A program made the translations under genes and the position numbers. Positions 1 to 11,160 of a stretch of 64,000 nucleotides of DNA are shown in pieces. The stretch covers positions 804,420-868,419 of the forward strand of contig BJOX01000169.1 in the NCBI GenBank assembly GCA_009731375.1. Reading direction: 5' to 3'. The notes under the pieces were generated by a model, which was not told where the DNA came from, did no database searches, and saw nothing but the letters and a program-made list of their open reading frames with translations. Position 1 is the stretch's first letter, and each line of letters starts with the position of its first letter. Origin of the DNA: Paulinella micropora (taxonomy: Eukaryota > Cercozoa > Imbricatea > Euglyphida).

Positions 1-193
1 CCCCCCCCCCCCCCCCCCCTCCCGCACACACGCATGTGAGTACGCGCGAAGTTTTAAATTATTAAAGTTTTTATTGGAAAAACGTTAAATATCATTTAAT
101 TAAATGTTTTCCATATGGTTTTAGCTGTTTTAAATGATCCTCCATGATTTTAATATATTTCGAAAAAGTCGACTTGGGATGACTTGATTTGAC
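1..193. other. Non-coding contig edge with C-run
   Basis: The window opens with a run of 19 C, like the C/G runs beside N-gaps elsewhere here, so it is probably a contig or gap edge. The rest is AT-rich and has no coding signal. Copia element A is cut off at about position 194, so its reverse transcriptase palm and RNase H would lie to the left or have been deleted. Confidence 0.5.
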
Positions 194-478
194 TTAAAAG
201 GTAGACTCACCTTCTTCTGAAATAATTGTTTTGGGGCTTACCCAGGTATAGGTGTTAAAAGACCTAAGAGCTTCTATCTCTTTATCCATGCCTTCTTTCA
301 ACTCCTTTGCTGTTAGCCCTTCGTCGATTATCGCTTTTGGCACACGCAGTGTGAGGTAGAGTAAAACTTCACTACTATCCTCTCCTAGCATGCTTTCCTC
401 GGACGACTCGGCGTTTTCTAGTTCACCAGGTGGATGGATTGGGTCTACTTTATATTTCTTGATTTCACTGTCTAACAT
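194..478 (-). pseudogene. Copia A reverse transcriptase, N-terminal fragment
   Basis: This 94-codon fragment corresponds to the start of the copia RT domain, including the segment around ALRSFNTYTWV that precedes the fingers. The same segment in element B (8,151-8,672) continues into the RT core. Here the frame stops right after it, so no catalytic residues are present. Confidence 0.75.
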
Positions 479-1086
479 CTTTTCGACCAGACCGTCATCA
501 AAAGCTACAAAGTGACTTGGCTTGGGCTGTTTGCGAACTTTAATTTGAGTCTATCACCTTTCTCGCAGGGTTTCAAAACTTTACTGGTTCGTTTAGCTTC
601 TTGCTAATTGTCTCCATATTCTTCCTTTGCCCATAGTTCGCCAAAAGCTACAGCTTGTACAACTACCTTGACATTTTCTAATGAGGCATCTTCCTTGACT
701 ACCTTCTTAGTTGTGACTGGTTGTGTGACCTGCGTTGCTATCGTCCGTTCCTTTCTTTCTCGTTTGCCTCTCACTATGTTAGCTGTCGTGATCCTGTCAC
801 TCTGCTCCCACGTGAGGCTTGTTTGGCGCTTCTCCTTCCCTATATCTCCCGCTTGGGTGACTAGCTGAAGGGTCCTGCGCACTAAGCGATTCGATGGGTG
901 TTACCCCGTCGTCCTGATCAACAACTTGGCTTTCGTCTGAATCAATGGGAAGACTGGAATCTGCACCAGTGTCGTCCTCAACTCCATGTTTTTCCTCATG
1001 CTCTTTTGACTCCTCCTGAACTTCACGTTCCGGAATCCGGTTCTGTCTCCGTCTGCTCAAGCTGCTCTGCATTGCTACTCTCCCCC

Positions 1087-1975
1087 TCAGATTCGTCGTC
1101 CCATTGGACTCCTCTGGGTGGGTGTGCATCCTTTCCAACTACATGGGGTTGAATCGCGCGTTACGTACGTTCGATATGACCTTTCGGCCATCCCAAACTC
1201 TGTAAAGCTCTTTGAACACATCGTATCCAACAGCATTACACGTTTTCCCCTATAGTTTCCTTTGCCAACTTGCTTACCGACATACATTACTCCCATACAT
1301 CCTATTGGTTTCAGTTGCCAAATGGCCGGTTTGTAACCCAAACACTGCTCAAAGGGTGAGATCCCTTGACGTGGTCCGGTTGTAGCTGGCAATAGGTTGT
1401 GTATGTAGTGTGGTAGCGGTGTGTTCCATCTCTGCCCAAAACTTAATTGGAAGGTTAGCTTTGTATCGCATAGCCCTAGCTGGCCCTGCAGTTATGTCGT
1501 TAACTTTTTTAGCTATCGGATTACCGTCCTTATCTCCCGGTGCTGAAAATTTCCAAATAAATTGTAGTGGTTTCCACCATTCGATTACTTCCATGGGGGC
1601 AACGAATTCGTTGTCAAAGGTGATAAGTTTGACCTTCCTACCGGTCTGTCGTTCAAACCACGCTACTGCCTGCTTAAGACACTCAGAGTCTACGAACTCG
1701 TCCTTGTGTCTCAAGTAAAAGTCTAAGATATAATAACCTGAAAAATCGTCTGTAACGCAAAACTTGTAGTACTTGCCGTTGATGGATATTACTGCCCACG
1801 GTCCGGCTGTATCTACGTGCAAAATCTTACTCGCATAACTAGCTCTCCTAATCCTATTCTTCTTAAATCTGGGCAACTGTTTAGCCTTACCCAACTGATT
1901 CATACAAGCTTCACAATATCTAACTAAATCTTCATTGTCGACAACTTTACGGCCCAATGCCTTGCCTAAATGCAT
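1087..1975 (-). pseudogene. Copia A integrase (catalytic Glu changed)
   Basis: Two overlapping frames together cover a copia integrase. The first (1,349-1,975) has the end of the zinc-binding region (YCEAC), the first catalytic Asp in HVDTAGPW and the second Asp in TFDNEF. Where copia integrases carry the third catalytic residue, this copy reads NPIAKKVND while element B reads NPIAEKVND. The D,D-35-E glutamate therefore appears to be lysine here. The second frame (1,087-1,392) gives the C-terminal part, with ISPFEQCLGYKP and a GKNYRGK-like segment typical of copia. A frameshift near 1,390 separates the two. Confidence 0.85.
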
Positions 1976-2155
1976 AGGTCTTCTTTATAGCCTTATGCCC
2001 GCTGCTTTGATGCATGACGTAAATGTCTACAGGCTTCTTGTTTGCACTCTTCTCAGGGTACATACAGTATAACAGAAATCTCTTACTCTCTCTATTCTCA
2101 CAAACTTTTGCTTCTGCTTTTTTACTCTCTCTTACCTTGGGGGCTCCCTCCCCAT

Positions 2156-3130
2156 TTACACCGCCTTCGCCTTCTTTACTTTGATCTTGGGCTCAAATCT
2201 TTTGTTTATGTCTAGAGGTTCGTCATATTCCGTACCCCACCGGTACAGCATTCCCGGCGTCATTCTCCCGCTGACAATCACGTCACTCTCTTTCACTCTT
2301 ATGGGGTGCTTGAGAATAAGCAACTGACCGTTCTGGTGAATAACAGATATGTGGTAAAAGTGATCCATGCTGCCGGTTGAAACTATGTTCACAGGCACTC
2401 TAGGGTCGTACAACATCTCTTTCTTTACCATCACGGATTTTCCAGTCCCATCTACACGAGTTAATCTCGCTTCTCCCTTCTGGCTTACTACACTTTCTCC
2501 GTTTCCAGTGATCAGACTAACTGGGGCAATATCAGAGAGGTTGCTTAAGATAGCCGTTGTGCAAGCTATGTCTCGTGATGATCCACTGTCCTGCACTATC
2601 ATCCTTTCTTTCTTGCTTTTTCCTTTTCCGTCTGCTACCATCAGGTTGTGTTCGATAACTTTCGTCTTCTCCTTTTCTTTCTCTTTCTCTTTCTCTCTCT
2701 GCTCTCTTTCCTCTTTTTCCTTCGCCTCGTTCTCCGCTCTCTCTTCGTTGTATCGCTCCTCGTACATCCAGTCGTACTGCTCCCTCGCTTTTCTATAATC
2801 CCTGTATGGAATTGGAAGAGCTCTCTCTATCCTGATCTCTTCAGAACACCTAGAGTCCTCTGTATTTCCGGGGTCCTCATCTTTGTCTTTTTCTGACGCT
2901 CCGTCTATTTCTCTTCTCTTCGCATCAAATGCGGCTTTCTTCCTAGCTGCTGTCTTTGGTGTAAAGAACAAGTGTGCGTCTTCTGAGTGTAATCTGCGTA
3001 AATACGCACTCAAAGATCCCTCTGCCACTACCTCGTTGTGAATATGGGCTAAGTGAGGCATAGACTCCACTAATTGCTCTGCAAAAGCGTTTTTGTGGTT
3101 GCATGCTAGGTCTATAATACCATAATCCAT
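2156..3130 (-). pseudogene. Copia A gag C-terminus plus aspartic protease
   Basis: This open frame of 324 codons has a charged E/K-rich linker (about residues 130-165) followed by a retropepsin-like domain starting with VQDSGSS. D-S-G is the catalytic triad of retroviral-type aspartic proteases. A downstream IVSTGSMDH segment and the block around VIHQNGQLLILKHPI are shared with the protease of element B. It would process the Gag-Pol polyprotein. The frame is open, but integrase and gag nearby are broken, so I treat it as part of a dead element. Confidence 0.8.
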
Positions 3131-5955
3131 TTACCGATAGCATTTCCTTGTAGAACTCACTATACTTGCCGTTCGGCTCGTAACATAACCCATCTTTCAC
3201 AGTTAGGTCTTTCAATCCATTCGACATCACAAACAGCAAACGCTGCGATTCCGTCTTATGGGGTTTCGGGTGTCCTTCACTGTGTCTCATCTGATAATCC
3301 CAAATCGCTCTTTCTTTCTTCATCGACTCTTCTGATGCAGCTTTTAAGCGTGCTTCTCTCACTGACTCCCTTGCCATGGGTGTTGTACCCGCAGCATGCG
3401 ACAAGAACACGTCATTGATCGCCCAAAACATGTCTGTCAGTAGGTTGTCTGTCTCAGCTTCCCTCACTTCATTCTCTCTCTTCACTTTCACTACATCACC
3501 CATGATGCACATCTGTAATGACTTAGCTCGCTTCTTTATGTCCTCTAAGCTAATTACTTTGCCATTGTGCCCCCTCTTTTTACTGCTCCCCTCCTTAGTT
3601 ATGGTTTGTTGTTGAGTGGAGTTTGGCAAGTTGTGCTGTGGAGTGGGTGCTGCTTGTGTCTCCTCTCCTTCCTCGTCTACTCTATCTACTGGGGACGGAC
3701 CTTTTGATGGTTGCGATGGGGGCCACGCCTTGCCTTCCGCTCTTATCCCCTGCCGCACAGACACTACACTCGCAGCCTCGATCTCAGCCTTAACCTGCCC
3801 GGCCCGCGCTTGAATATCTACCATATCAGCACAGTCAGCCATTAATTTTCCTTCTTGCGGGTTTTCCGGCTTGTTGACTGACTTGGGTTTATGAGCGGGA
3901 ATTACTTTACCCTTTTGCCCGGGTATTTCCGAATTTTTTTGCGAAAATTGCTGTGCGCTCGCCCCCTTGCTCTCTCCCTCTCTCATCATTCTCTTCATCA
4001 CTTCCTCACTTGGGTACTCGTTGGTGGGTGGTGGGCGGCATGATGGGGGTTGTTCCAGATCTATCTGTGGGAACTGTGGGTCCTGCTTGTAGTGATAACC
4101 ACATAGTCTGGCATACTTTAACCTCTTGCCCATACTGCCTGCCTTACCTACGCTCCCATCATCACCATATTTCACACCACACTGCCCCCCCCCCCCTTAG
4201 AGTTCTTCCCTACACATTGGATTGTGTTTCGTTTGAGATTGGGTGTTTGTTTGGTGGGTGTGATGGTTTGTGGGGTCTTGTGTTTGTGTGTCTCTTTGGT
4301 TTGAGGGAGAGATTGAGGTGTCGGTTTCGGTTTCGTCGGTTTCTCTTTCTTGCAGGATTGCGAGGACGTTTTTTGCACGAGACTCTCGTGCTGTGGAGGG
4401 GGTCGGTTGGGAGGGGTTGTTGATGAGGGATTGAGGTGTTGGTCACTAGTGAGAGTGGGTGGTGAGAGGTTGGATGGGGGAATGCCACCGAGCGAGTAGC
4501 GAGTCGGGGAGCTGCTCGACATTCTAACCCCCCCCCCCCTCACGGACTCTTTCGGGTTTTTCAGTGTCGTTCTCTTTTTGCTCCTCTGTTTCACTATCCT
4601 CCCCTTCCGTTTCCTCATCTCCTTTTGGGCTGTGATGCCCTCTTCTTGTTCCTCATCTGCCTCCATGACAATCAGTTCGTAATCTTCCTCTTCTGAACTG
4701 TCGTCTTCTTCTGAGTTCTCTCCTTCCCCTTCTTCCCCTTCTTGTCCATCACCCTTTTTTCCTCTTATACGAGTCACCCCTTTAATATCCTTTTTCTTAT
4801 GAACTTACTACCTTTGTTTTGGGTTTCCCTTTTGGGAGGGGCGGTGTTGTGGGACTTCTGGCTACGACGGGAGCTGCTAGACTTAGCGAGCTTAAGGCAA
4901 AAGCGTTTAGTGTGTCCAGTTTCATTGCAGTTTTAACAAACTGCAGTCAACCACCATTCCTTTTGTTCTGTCACTGCCCCATCATGCTTGCCCCCGTGTC
5001 CACCTTTCTGTTTATACTTGCTCTTCCCACTCCTTCTCCCTCGTCTGCTAGCAATAACGCTGCTCCTTCTCCTTCTGCTCTTTCACTATGCTTTCCTTTC
5101 TCATACTTCTTCTGCTTGTTGGTTGCCTCCCAAAGCACGTAAACCTCTCTCGCTGCCTCAACTATACCGTTGTGCTTGGGTCGCACGGCTGGTGCCATAA
5201 GATAATGCTCAGCAACGTATTTAACACCATAGGAAGGGTGAGTACTTAGCTTTTCGAGCAACCATTTTGTTGATTCGTCCTCTTCAAACTTCTCTCCTCT
5301 TAGCTTTTCTAGCCACTCTTTCTTTAGTAGGTACCTGGTTAGCCAGGCATCTACGTCTTCGGTCTGCCTAGGCGCTCTCTCTCTAAACTTCTTTTTTTCC
5401 AGCTATCTCGCTGCTTCGGAAATTTGTCCGTATTTTCTCTTGACAATGCCGACTTTAGCAAACGGATCTTGAGCGTTTCGGCTTCTGAGATATGCGACGA
5501 CTTTGTAGTTAGAGAAAGCAGTAGTTATTAGTAGCTGAAATAGTTTACATCGCTGCAAATATTTCAGCTCCCTTTTGTACGCTCTCTTAGTCACACTGTG
5601 TATGCTTTTCGCTGCTCTCGTTTATGATCGTCTCGCTCGTCTCTTCGCTTTTTCCTCCCAAGCTACCTTCTGCTCATTATATTACTCCACTTCGCCCACT
5701 CTTTCGGCTTCTCTAGTGTCTTCTTCTTTGGTTCTTGTCGTCTTGTGCGTGATGATGTTGATGAGGTTCCGTCTCCTTTGTCTTCTTCCTCACTTTCGTC
5801 ATTCACATCTCGCGAATCTTCTTCAATCGGTTCTCTTGGTTCTTCTGCCTCCTCTGCTGCTCTCATACGATCTAAATCCCAACCGTACTTTTTCTTTGCA
5901 GCATCCTCATCGAGAAATTATACATCTTTCACCATATCCCCGAGTTTTGTACTGA
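2943..5955 (-). pseudogene. Copia A gag region with broken zinc knuckle
   Basis: Gag-like fragments lie in several frames: a 410-codon frame at 2,943-4,175, a 201-codon frame at 4,172-4,777 and shorter ones up to 5,955. At 4,897-4,938 the minus strand encodes a CCHC zinc knuckle (C-x2-C-NETG-H-TKRF-C), but its second codon is TAA (4,933-4,935), so the knuckle is interrupted by a stop. C-runs near 4,185 and 4,531 fall at frame changes and could be sequencing errors. The nonsense codon is not in such a run. Confidence 0.7.
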
Positions 5956-6102
5956 TACCGTAAGCATATTCCTCTAGCTGGTAGTAAAATCCTTGAAGAT
6001 GTTCAGTGACACCGTCATAGACGGGTACGTGAGATAAGAACTGTTTCCAGTTCGTGTATTGCTGTGATGAACCATTTTCCCAACGGCTCATGACCGATGA
6101 TT

Positions 6103-6577
6103 AGGTATAAACCGGTCACACACGGACCTTACCCTACCTTTCACAATGCGGTTTGCCGGGAGACTTTGTTAAAAGCCAGGCTGCTCACAGCCACTTTAAT
6201 CTGAAGCCATAAACGCAGAACTGAACTGCAAGAGAGCTAACTAAACTAAGTGCGTGACTAACAGTAACTGATACTCAATGATATGGTCCGGTGCAGAATG
6301 GTAAAAACGTAACGTGCACAATTGACTTGAATTATCCATTACGGTTACTCCTAATTATGACTTAGTAAAATATTAATGCGCATGGAAGTTAATCATTATT
6401 ACGACTTAAATAGTAACTCGAAGTTAACTGTCCAACGTGGTGAAAATGGGTTTGTTGTCAACGCACAGAGACTGTCCAGACTGCCATAGTATAGCGTATG
6501 ATCCTGTCCTCTGTATCAGTGCGAATTGTTTTCTATATATTTTTGTGTTGAGTGACACTTGTATTTCGTGACTCTTT
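6103..6577 (-). repeat. Probable 5' LTR region of copia A
   Basis: This non-coding stretch lies between the putative primer site of element A (about 6,090) and the 3' LTR of element B (from 6,578). By position it should be the 5' LTR of A. I could not find a second copy in the window, so the boundaries and the LTR identity are inferred from position only. Confidence 0.4.
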
Positions 6578-6885
6578 ACCAACGTAATCTATCTCTCAAA
6601 CGCAGAGTTTAGGGAAGCTACCTCGCTAAGGGTAAAGAATAACCGAGAAAAGACTTTTAATAACTTTGGGTCACACCAAATGTAATGACCTTAACAGAAT
6701 GGTAATACTCATTTGATTCTAGGCATTCCAGACTATGATTTGCGAATACTCTAGAAAGTGTCCTTGTCAGTAATAAAGGTATTAATAACTGTCCGGCCTA
6801 TGAACCTGCCTATGACTAAGACTATCCAAATTACCGGTAAATTGACTAGGTGGAGTAACGGTTATTAATAGCACATTACAGCGCT
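6578..6885 (-). repeat. Copia B 3' LTR
   Basis: This segment matches 13,751-14,037 with only scattered differences (for example an extra stretch near 6,615-6,640). The polypurine tract flanks it on the coding side. The outer end is uncertain, because similarity stops at the ACGTTGGT on the minus strand rather than at a clear CA. Confidence 0.8.
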
Positions 6886-7147
6886 CCCCCTTAGTCGCAA
6901 GTCATAGGCTATATTAGTGGCCAGTGTGTAATATGAAAAAATAGTGGTGAGGATCAGTTATGGGTAACCCGAAGGTCATCCTCTATGCATCTATATACAT
7001 GCATAGAGGATCGACGACTACCACGCGAGGTCGGCAGCCGCGAGGCTATCCCCAATTAAATGCGCAAAACAAAGCTGCTGCAACAAGCAACAAACTGCAC
7101 AAAACACTCAAAGCAAACATAAGTGAGTGGACATGCAAATCCCGAAA

Positions 7148-7977
7148 TTACTCGATCTTTACCGTAAATTTGTTAAGTAAATACTCGAATTGTTCTTTTG
7201 GTAAATATTTTGTCATTACATCACCTATCTGCTTCTTCGTACCAACTTTTACAAACTTAATCTCACCGTCTCTCTGTAGGTGGTGCATAAAGTGTAATTC
7301 TAAAGGTAAGTGTTTAGTTCTATTACCTGACATACCCCTCTCTGCCGCTAAGATTGTTTGAGAGTTATCCTCAAATAATTCTATCGGGCTCTTTTGGGCT
7401 ATGTTTAGTTCTTGTGTGATGTGTTTTAGCGCAAGTCCCTCTCTAATGCACTCAGTCGGTGCAAATATTTCAGCATCATTGGAACTTAGGGCGATGCGAC
7501 TCTGTCGCTTTGATAACCATGCAACTGGATCGCTGCCCCATAGGATCACGAATCCAGTGCGGGACTTCCCTGTTTTCTTATAAACTTTGTGAGCCGCGTC
7601 GGGCCACATGGAAAGTTGTGGATAGGTTTGCCCTTCCTGCTCTGACTTAGGCTCATGGTAAGCTAAACCTCGATAAGAGTTAAATAAATAACGAAAGATT
7701 CTGCCTAACATCGCATAAGTTATTCCCTTATCGATAGTTTGCATGACACTTGCCGAATTTAGTGCTTGTTCTATATCGNNNNNNNNNNCTCTATATCGGG
7801 TCTTGTCATCTTCGCGAGAAATAGCAAGCGACCAACTAAACTAGGAATTGAAAATTTTCGCAAGCTGGCTGATTCTGACAGTTCCGTGAAATGTTCTTGC
7901 GCTGGAGTACTGACGGGTTTAGCAGAATCGTAATCTACTTCTTTTAGTATCTGCTGCTGATATTTTCGCTGATGCAA
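7148..7977 (-). pseudogene. Copia B RT C-terminus and RNase H
   Basis: The 7,148-7,744 frame is a copia RNase H: it has WGSDPVAWLSKRQ, SRIALSSNDAEIFA (the SSxEAEY region, with Asn-Asp in place of the usual Glu) and FEDNSQTILAA with its conserved Asp, and ends with GDVMTKYLPKEQFEYL. The 7,771-7,977 piece is the upstream connection region (STPAQEHF, VGRLLFLAKMTRPDI), interrupted by a 10-N gap. RNase H would remove the RNA strand during reverse transcription. Confidence 0.85.
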
Positions 7978-8039
7978 AATTATTTTCCCGTTCGATTGCT
8001 CTATCTCTATTCCTTTGAATTCACGGGCTATACCGAGTC

Positions 8040-8672
8040 TTTTGAGCGGGAAATGTTAAACTTCTTCTAGTGCGGACGCAAAACGCTCATATGCTTGCTT
8101 GTTTGGTGCGGTGAACAACAAGTCATCTACATGAAATATCCCTACAAACATCATAAACCAGAATCTAGCAGTCTAAAACCTAGCTCCTCTAACTTGGGTG
8201 CTAAGATCTCATACCATCTTCTTCCTGCCTGAGGTGCGCCATATAAGGCACCATCTATACGCCATATCATCCCCTCATGCCCTTCTCTGTCTACACTCTC
8301 TGGCGCATATGCATAAACAGGGCCATTCATACGAGCATTCAGGTATGCATTTTTAAAATCTATGCCGTATAGTTTGTGTCTGTGCCAGGCAGATAGTTTG
8401 GCGAGAAATAAAAGTGAATGGTGCGCGGCAAAGAGCTGATCTGGGTTATAGCTAACACCGGGTTCTAACATATCTCCCCGTAAAGCTAAACGAGACTTTA
8501 TGAACTTTTTCCCGTTCTCATCTAACTTTACTTTGTGAACCCATGTTAATCTTACTATCTTACTAACTCCTGCCTTGCTTGCCTCCTTATGGGGTACCCA
8601 TGTGTATGTGTTAAAGGATTGAAGAGCTTTTAGTTCTGCTTTCATACCTTCTAAAACATCTTTAGCTGTCAA
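8040..8672 (-). pseudogene. Copia B reverse transcriptase core (frameshifted)
   Basis: The frame at 8,151-8,672 contains RT fingers and palm motifs: WVHKVKLDENG, RLALRGD, YGIDFKNAYLNARM and LYGAPQAGRRWYE. It ends at about 8,151. The next motif, FVGIFHVDDLLFTA, is in another frame (about 8,100-8,150), so there is a frameshift between palm motifs. The active-site box reads HVDD instead of YVDD, and a stop follows near 8,057. The RT is therefore inactive. Confidence 0.85.
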
Positions 8673-8707
8673 ACCTTCCTCTATGACATCTTTGGGTACT
8701 CTGATAT

Positions 8708-9894
8708 CTACNNNNNNNNNNTACGAATCTCATCTGCCACCATACGGTCATCGCATAAAAACATGTTAGCGGGACTTTGCAACGGGTATTCGGGATCTTT
8801 CACGGAGTATTTGTGGATTTCCGAATGCAACATCCGTTCTTCTTCGTCTTCAAACTTAACTATGTGGGTGGGCTGAGGTCTGTCTCTTACTATGAGTCTA
8901 TCTCTGGGGTCACTCACTCTGCTGACTACCCCTACCCGTAGTACTATGCTCTCCCATCCCACACCGTACTTTTTCTTCGCCCATCCATCTCCCCATGCGC
9001 GCGCTGGCACTCTTACTACCTTACCTATCAGCTCTCGAGCCTCTCTCTTTTCTCTCTTGGGCTCATTGCTAGGGGTAAATCTCTCTACTGCTTTGCGCTG
9101 CCTTTTACCGGAGATTATGTTACTCTCCGTTACTCTCTGACTCTGCTCCCACGTTAATCCCTTCAGCTCTTGAGCCTCTCTCTTTTCTCTCTTGGGCTCA
9201 TTGCTAGGGGTAAATCTCTCTACTGCTTTGCGCTGCCTTTTACCGGGGATTATGTTACTCTCCGTTACTCTCTGACTCCGCTCCCACGTTAATCCCTTAG
9301 ATGGTGGTGATTTTTCTTCGTATGCTCTTCTTTCATGTATTTTTAGTGGATCTGTTGGATCTTGTTCATTTTCATGTTCTTGTGGTTTGATCTTGTGCTC
9401 TGTGGGTGATTGTTGTGGATAATGTGGCTCTGGACTTGTGTGTAGGCGTGTATGTTTGTGATCCAGTGTATTCTTCTCCACATGCTCATTTTCATATGCG
9501 TGCTCATTCTCATTCACATCGACATCAACATTTTCTATCTCCCCCTCAGCTTCATCAAATTGTGTTGTTGGGTGGTCGTTGTTGACGTTGTGCGGTGACT
9601 TAGGTGAGGTGGTGACTGGGGTGGTGACGCTTGCGGAGATGTGTGTGGTTGCTCGCTCTCATTCTCATTCTCCCCCTCAGAGTCATCATTATCCCACGAC
9701 ACCAGTTTAGGAGGATGAGCTTGTTTACAGATTTTGTGAATATTGAATCTCACATCTCTCACTCCGGAAATTATCTTCTTACCGTCCCATACGCGGTATA
9801 ATTCCCGAAATAGATCATATCCAACTAGCATCACCTTTTTCCCTCTGTACTCTCCCTTCCGCACTTTAGTCTTAGGTACATGTAACACACCCAT
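8708..9894 (-). pseudogene. Copia B integrase C-terminal region and linker
   Basis: 9,535-9,894 carries the copia integrase C-terminal block (KVRKGEYRGKKVMLVGYD, FRELYRVWDGKKI). 8,708-9,517 is the low-complexity linker before RT. It contains a direct duplication of about 120 bp (roughly 9,035-9,155 and 9,168-9,290) encoding two copies of a GLTWEQSQRVTESNII unit. The duplication is not present in element A. Confidence 0.7.
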
Positions 9895-10029
9895 GCATCC
9901 TATTGGTTTTAAGTGAAAGAGTGCTGGTTTTCTGCCTAACAGCTGTTCATAAGGCGAGATTCCTTTGCGTTCCCCGTGAATTGCCGGTAGTATGTTGTGA
10001 ATGGTTGTGGCTGCGTGTTCTAATTCTGC

Positions 10030-10557
10030 CTAGAATTGCGGCGGTAATTTAGCGTGACATCTCATTGCTCGTGCAGGCCCCGCCGTAATATCATTCACTT
10101 TTTCCGCAATAGGATTCCCGTCTTTATCGTTTGTCGCGGAAGTTTTCCAAATGAAGCGAATATTTTTCCACCACTTTATGACTTCCTCCGGAATATCGAA
10201 TTCTTGATCTGCGCGAATTTCTTTGACTTTGTTTCCTGTCTGTCTCCCATAAAAGGCTACAGCTTGTTTTAAACAATCTACAAGCTCATTCTTATGGGCT
10301 AAATAAAAGTCAAGAATGAATAGTGAGTAGTCGTCGGTGACTGAAAATTTATACCGTTTACCACCTATTGATCTAGTTGCCCACGGTCCTGATGTGTCTA
10401 TGTGTAGGATTATACCTGGCTTTTGGGCTCTTTCTATCGTATTAACTGCAAAACGTGGCAAACGTTTAGACTTTCCTATCATGTAAGATTCGCAGAATCT
10501 CACATCACTCTCGTCACTAACTAACTTAATGTTCAGAATTTTTGCCAATAGGCGCAT
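10030..10557 (-). pseudogene. Copia B integrase core
   Basis: This has HIDTSGPW (first Asp), IRADQEFD (second Asp) and NPIAEKVNDITAGPARAM with the catalytic Glu retained. The second Cys of the upstream zinc-binding pair is lost (CESY against CEAC in element A). The frame is separated from the C-terminal block by a stop near 10,030. Confidence 0.85.
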
Positions 10558-10728
10558 CTTTGTTAACCCATAATGCCCACAGGCATAGTGAAAAAGCTTG
10601 ATTCCTATCTTTCTAGGTTCTGGGGTAAGCTTCGTATAATATTATATCTACGTGTAATTCTTTCTCTCTCTTATCTTCGTGCTTACTTATCTCGTTTTTG
10701 TTGTCATTTGTGGGGCCTCCCTCCCCTT

Positions 10729-11160
10729 CTACCCCCTTGTCGCGAAAGGATCATATCTTTCGTTGACTTTCAATGGTTCATCATATTCGTCATCCCATCT
10801 ATATATCATACTTTTAGTTAACATCCCCCTCACTAATATATCACTCTCGTTAATGTGGATGGGGTGTTTGAGTATTACTAACTGTCCGTTTTGGTGGATG
10901 ACTGGTCTGTTGTGTTTGTGGTCCATCTGTCCTGTGGAGACTATGCTAACTGGCAAGGTAGTGTCGAGTAACATCTTCTTTTCTACTGCTCTAGGCCTTC
11001 CTTTCCCATCTATCACTGTCAGCCTAGCTCTTCCTGACTTACTCAACTCCCTCTTTCCATTACCTTTCAGTAGCTCTACCGGGTCTATCTCATCGACATC
11101 CATCAATCTGTCTTCTCTGCATGATATGTCTGTGCTTGCTCCACTATCCTGTACTGTCAT
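10729..11160 (-). pseudogene. Copia B aspartic protease
   Basis: An open frame of 143 codons starting close to the catalytic VQDSGAST, followed by LPVSIVSTGQMDH and VIHQNGQLVILKHPI, all shared with element A. It would cleave the element's polyprotein. It overlaps the gag frame at 11,157. Confidence 0.85.

Larger units (their letters stand above)
194..6102 (-). mobile_element. Ty1/copia element A (truncated, decayed)
   Basis: Read on the minus strand, the order is gag, protease, integrase, then the start of reverse transcriptase. This is the Ty1/copia order (integrase before RT). The element lies head to tail with copia B and is clearly related to it: both keep a matching integrase segment around NDITAGPARAM and a matching protease segment around IHQNGQL. 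Frames are broken at many points. A probable primer-binding site (GGTCATGAGCCG on the minus strand, about 6,085-6,100) matches GGTTATGAGCC next to the LTR of element B. The element ends abruptly inside RT at the left, so no 3' LTR is visible. Confidence 0.85.
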
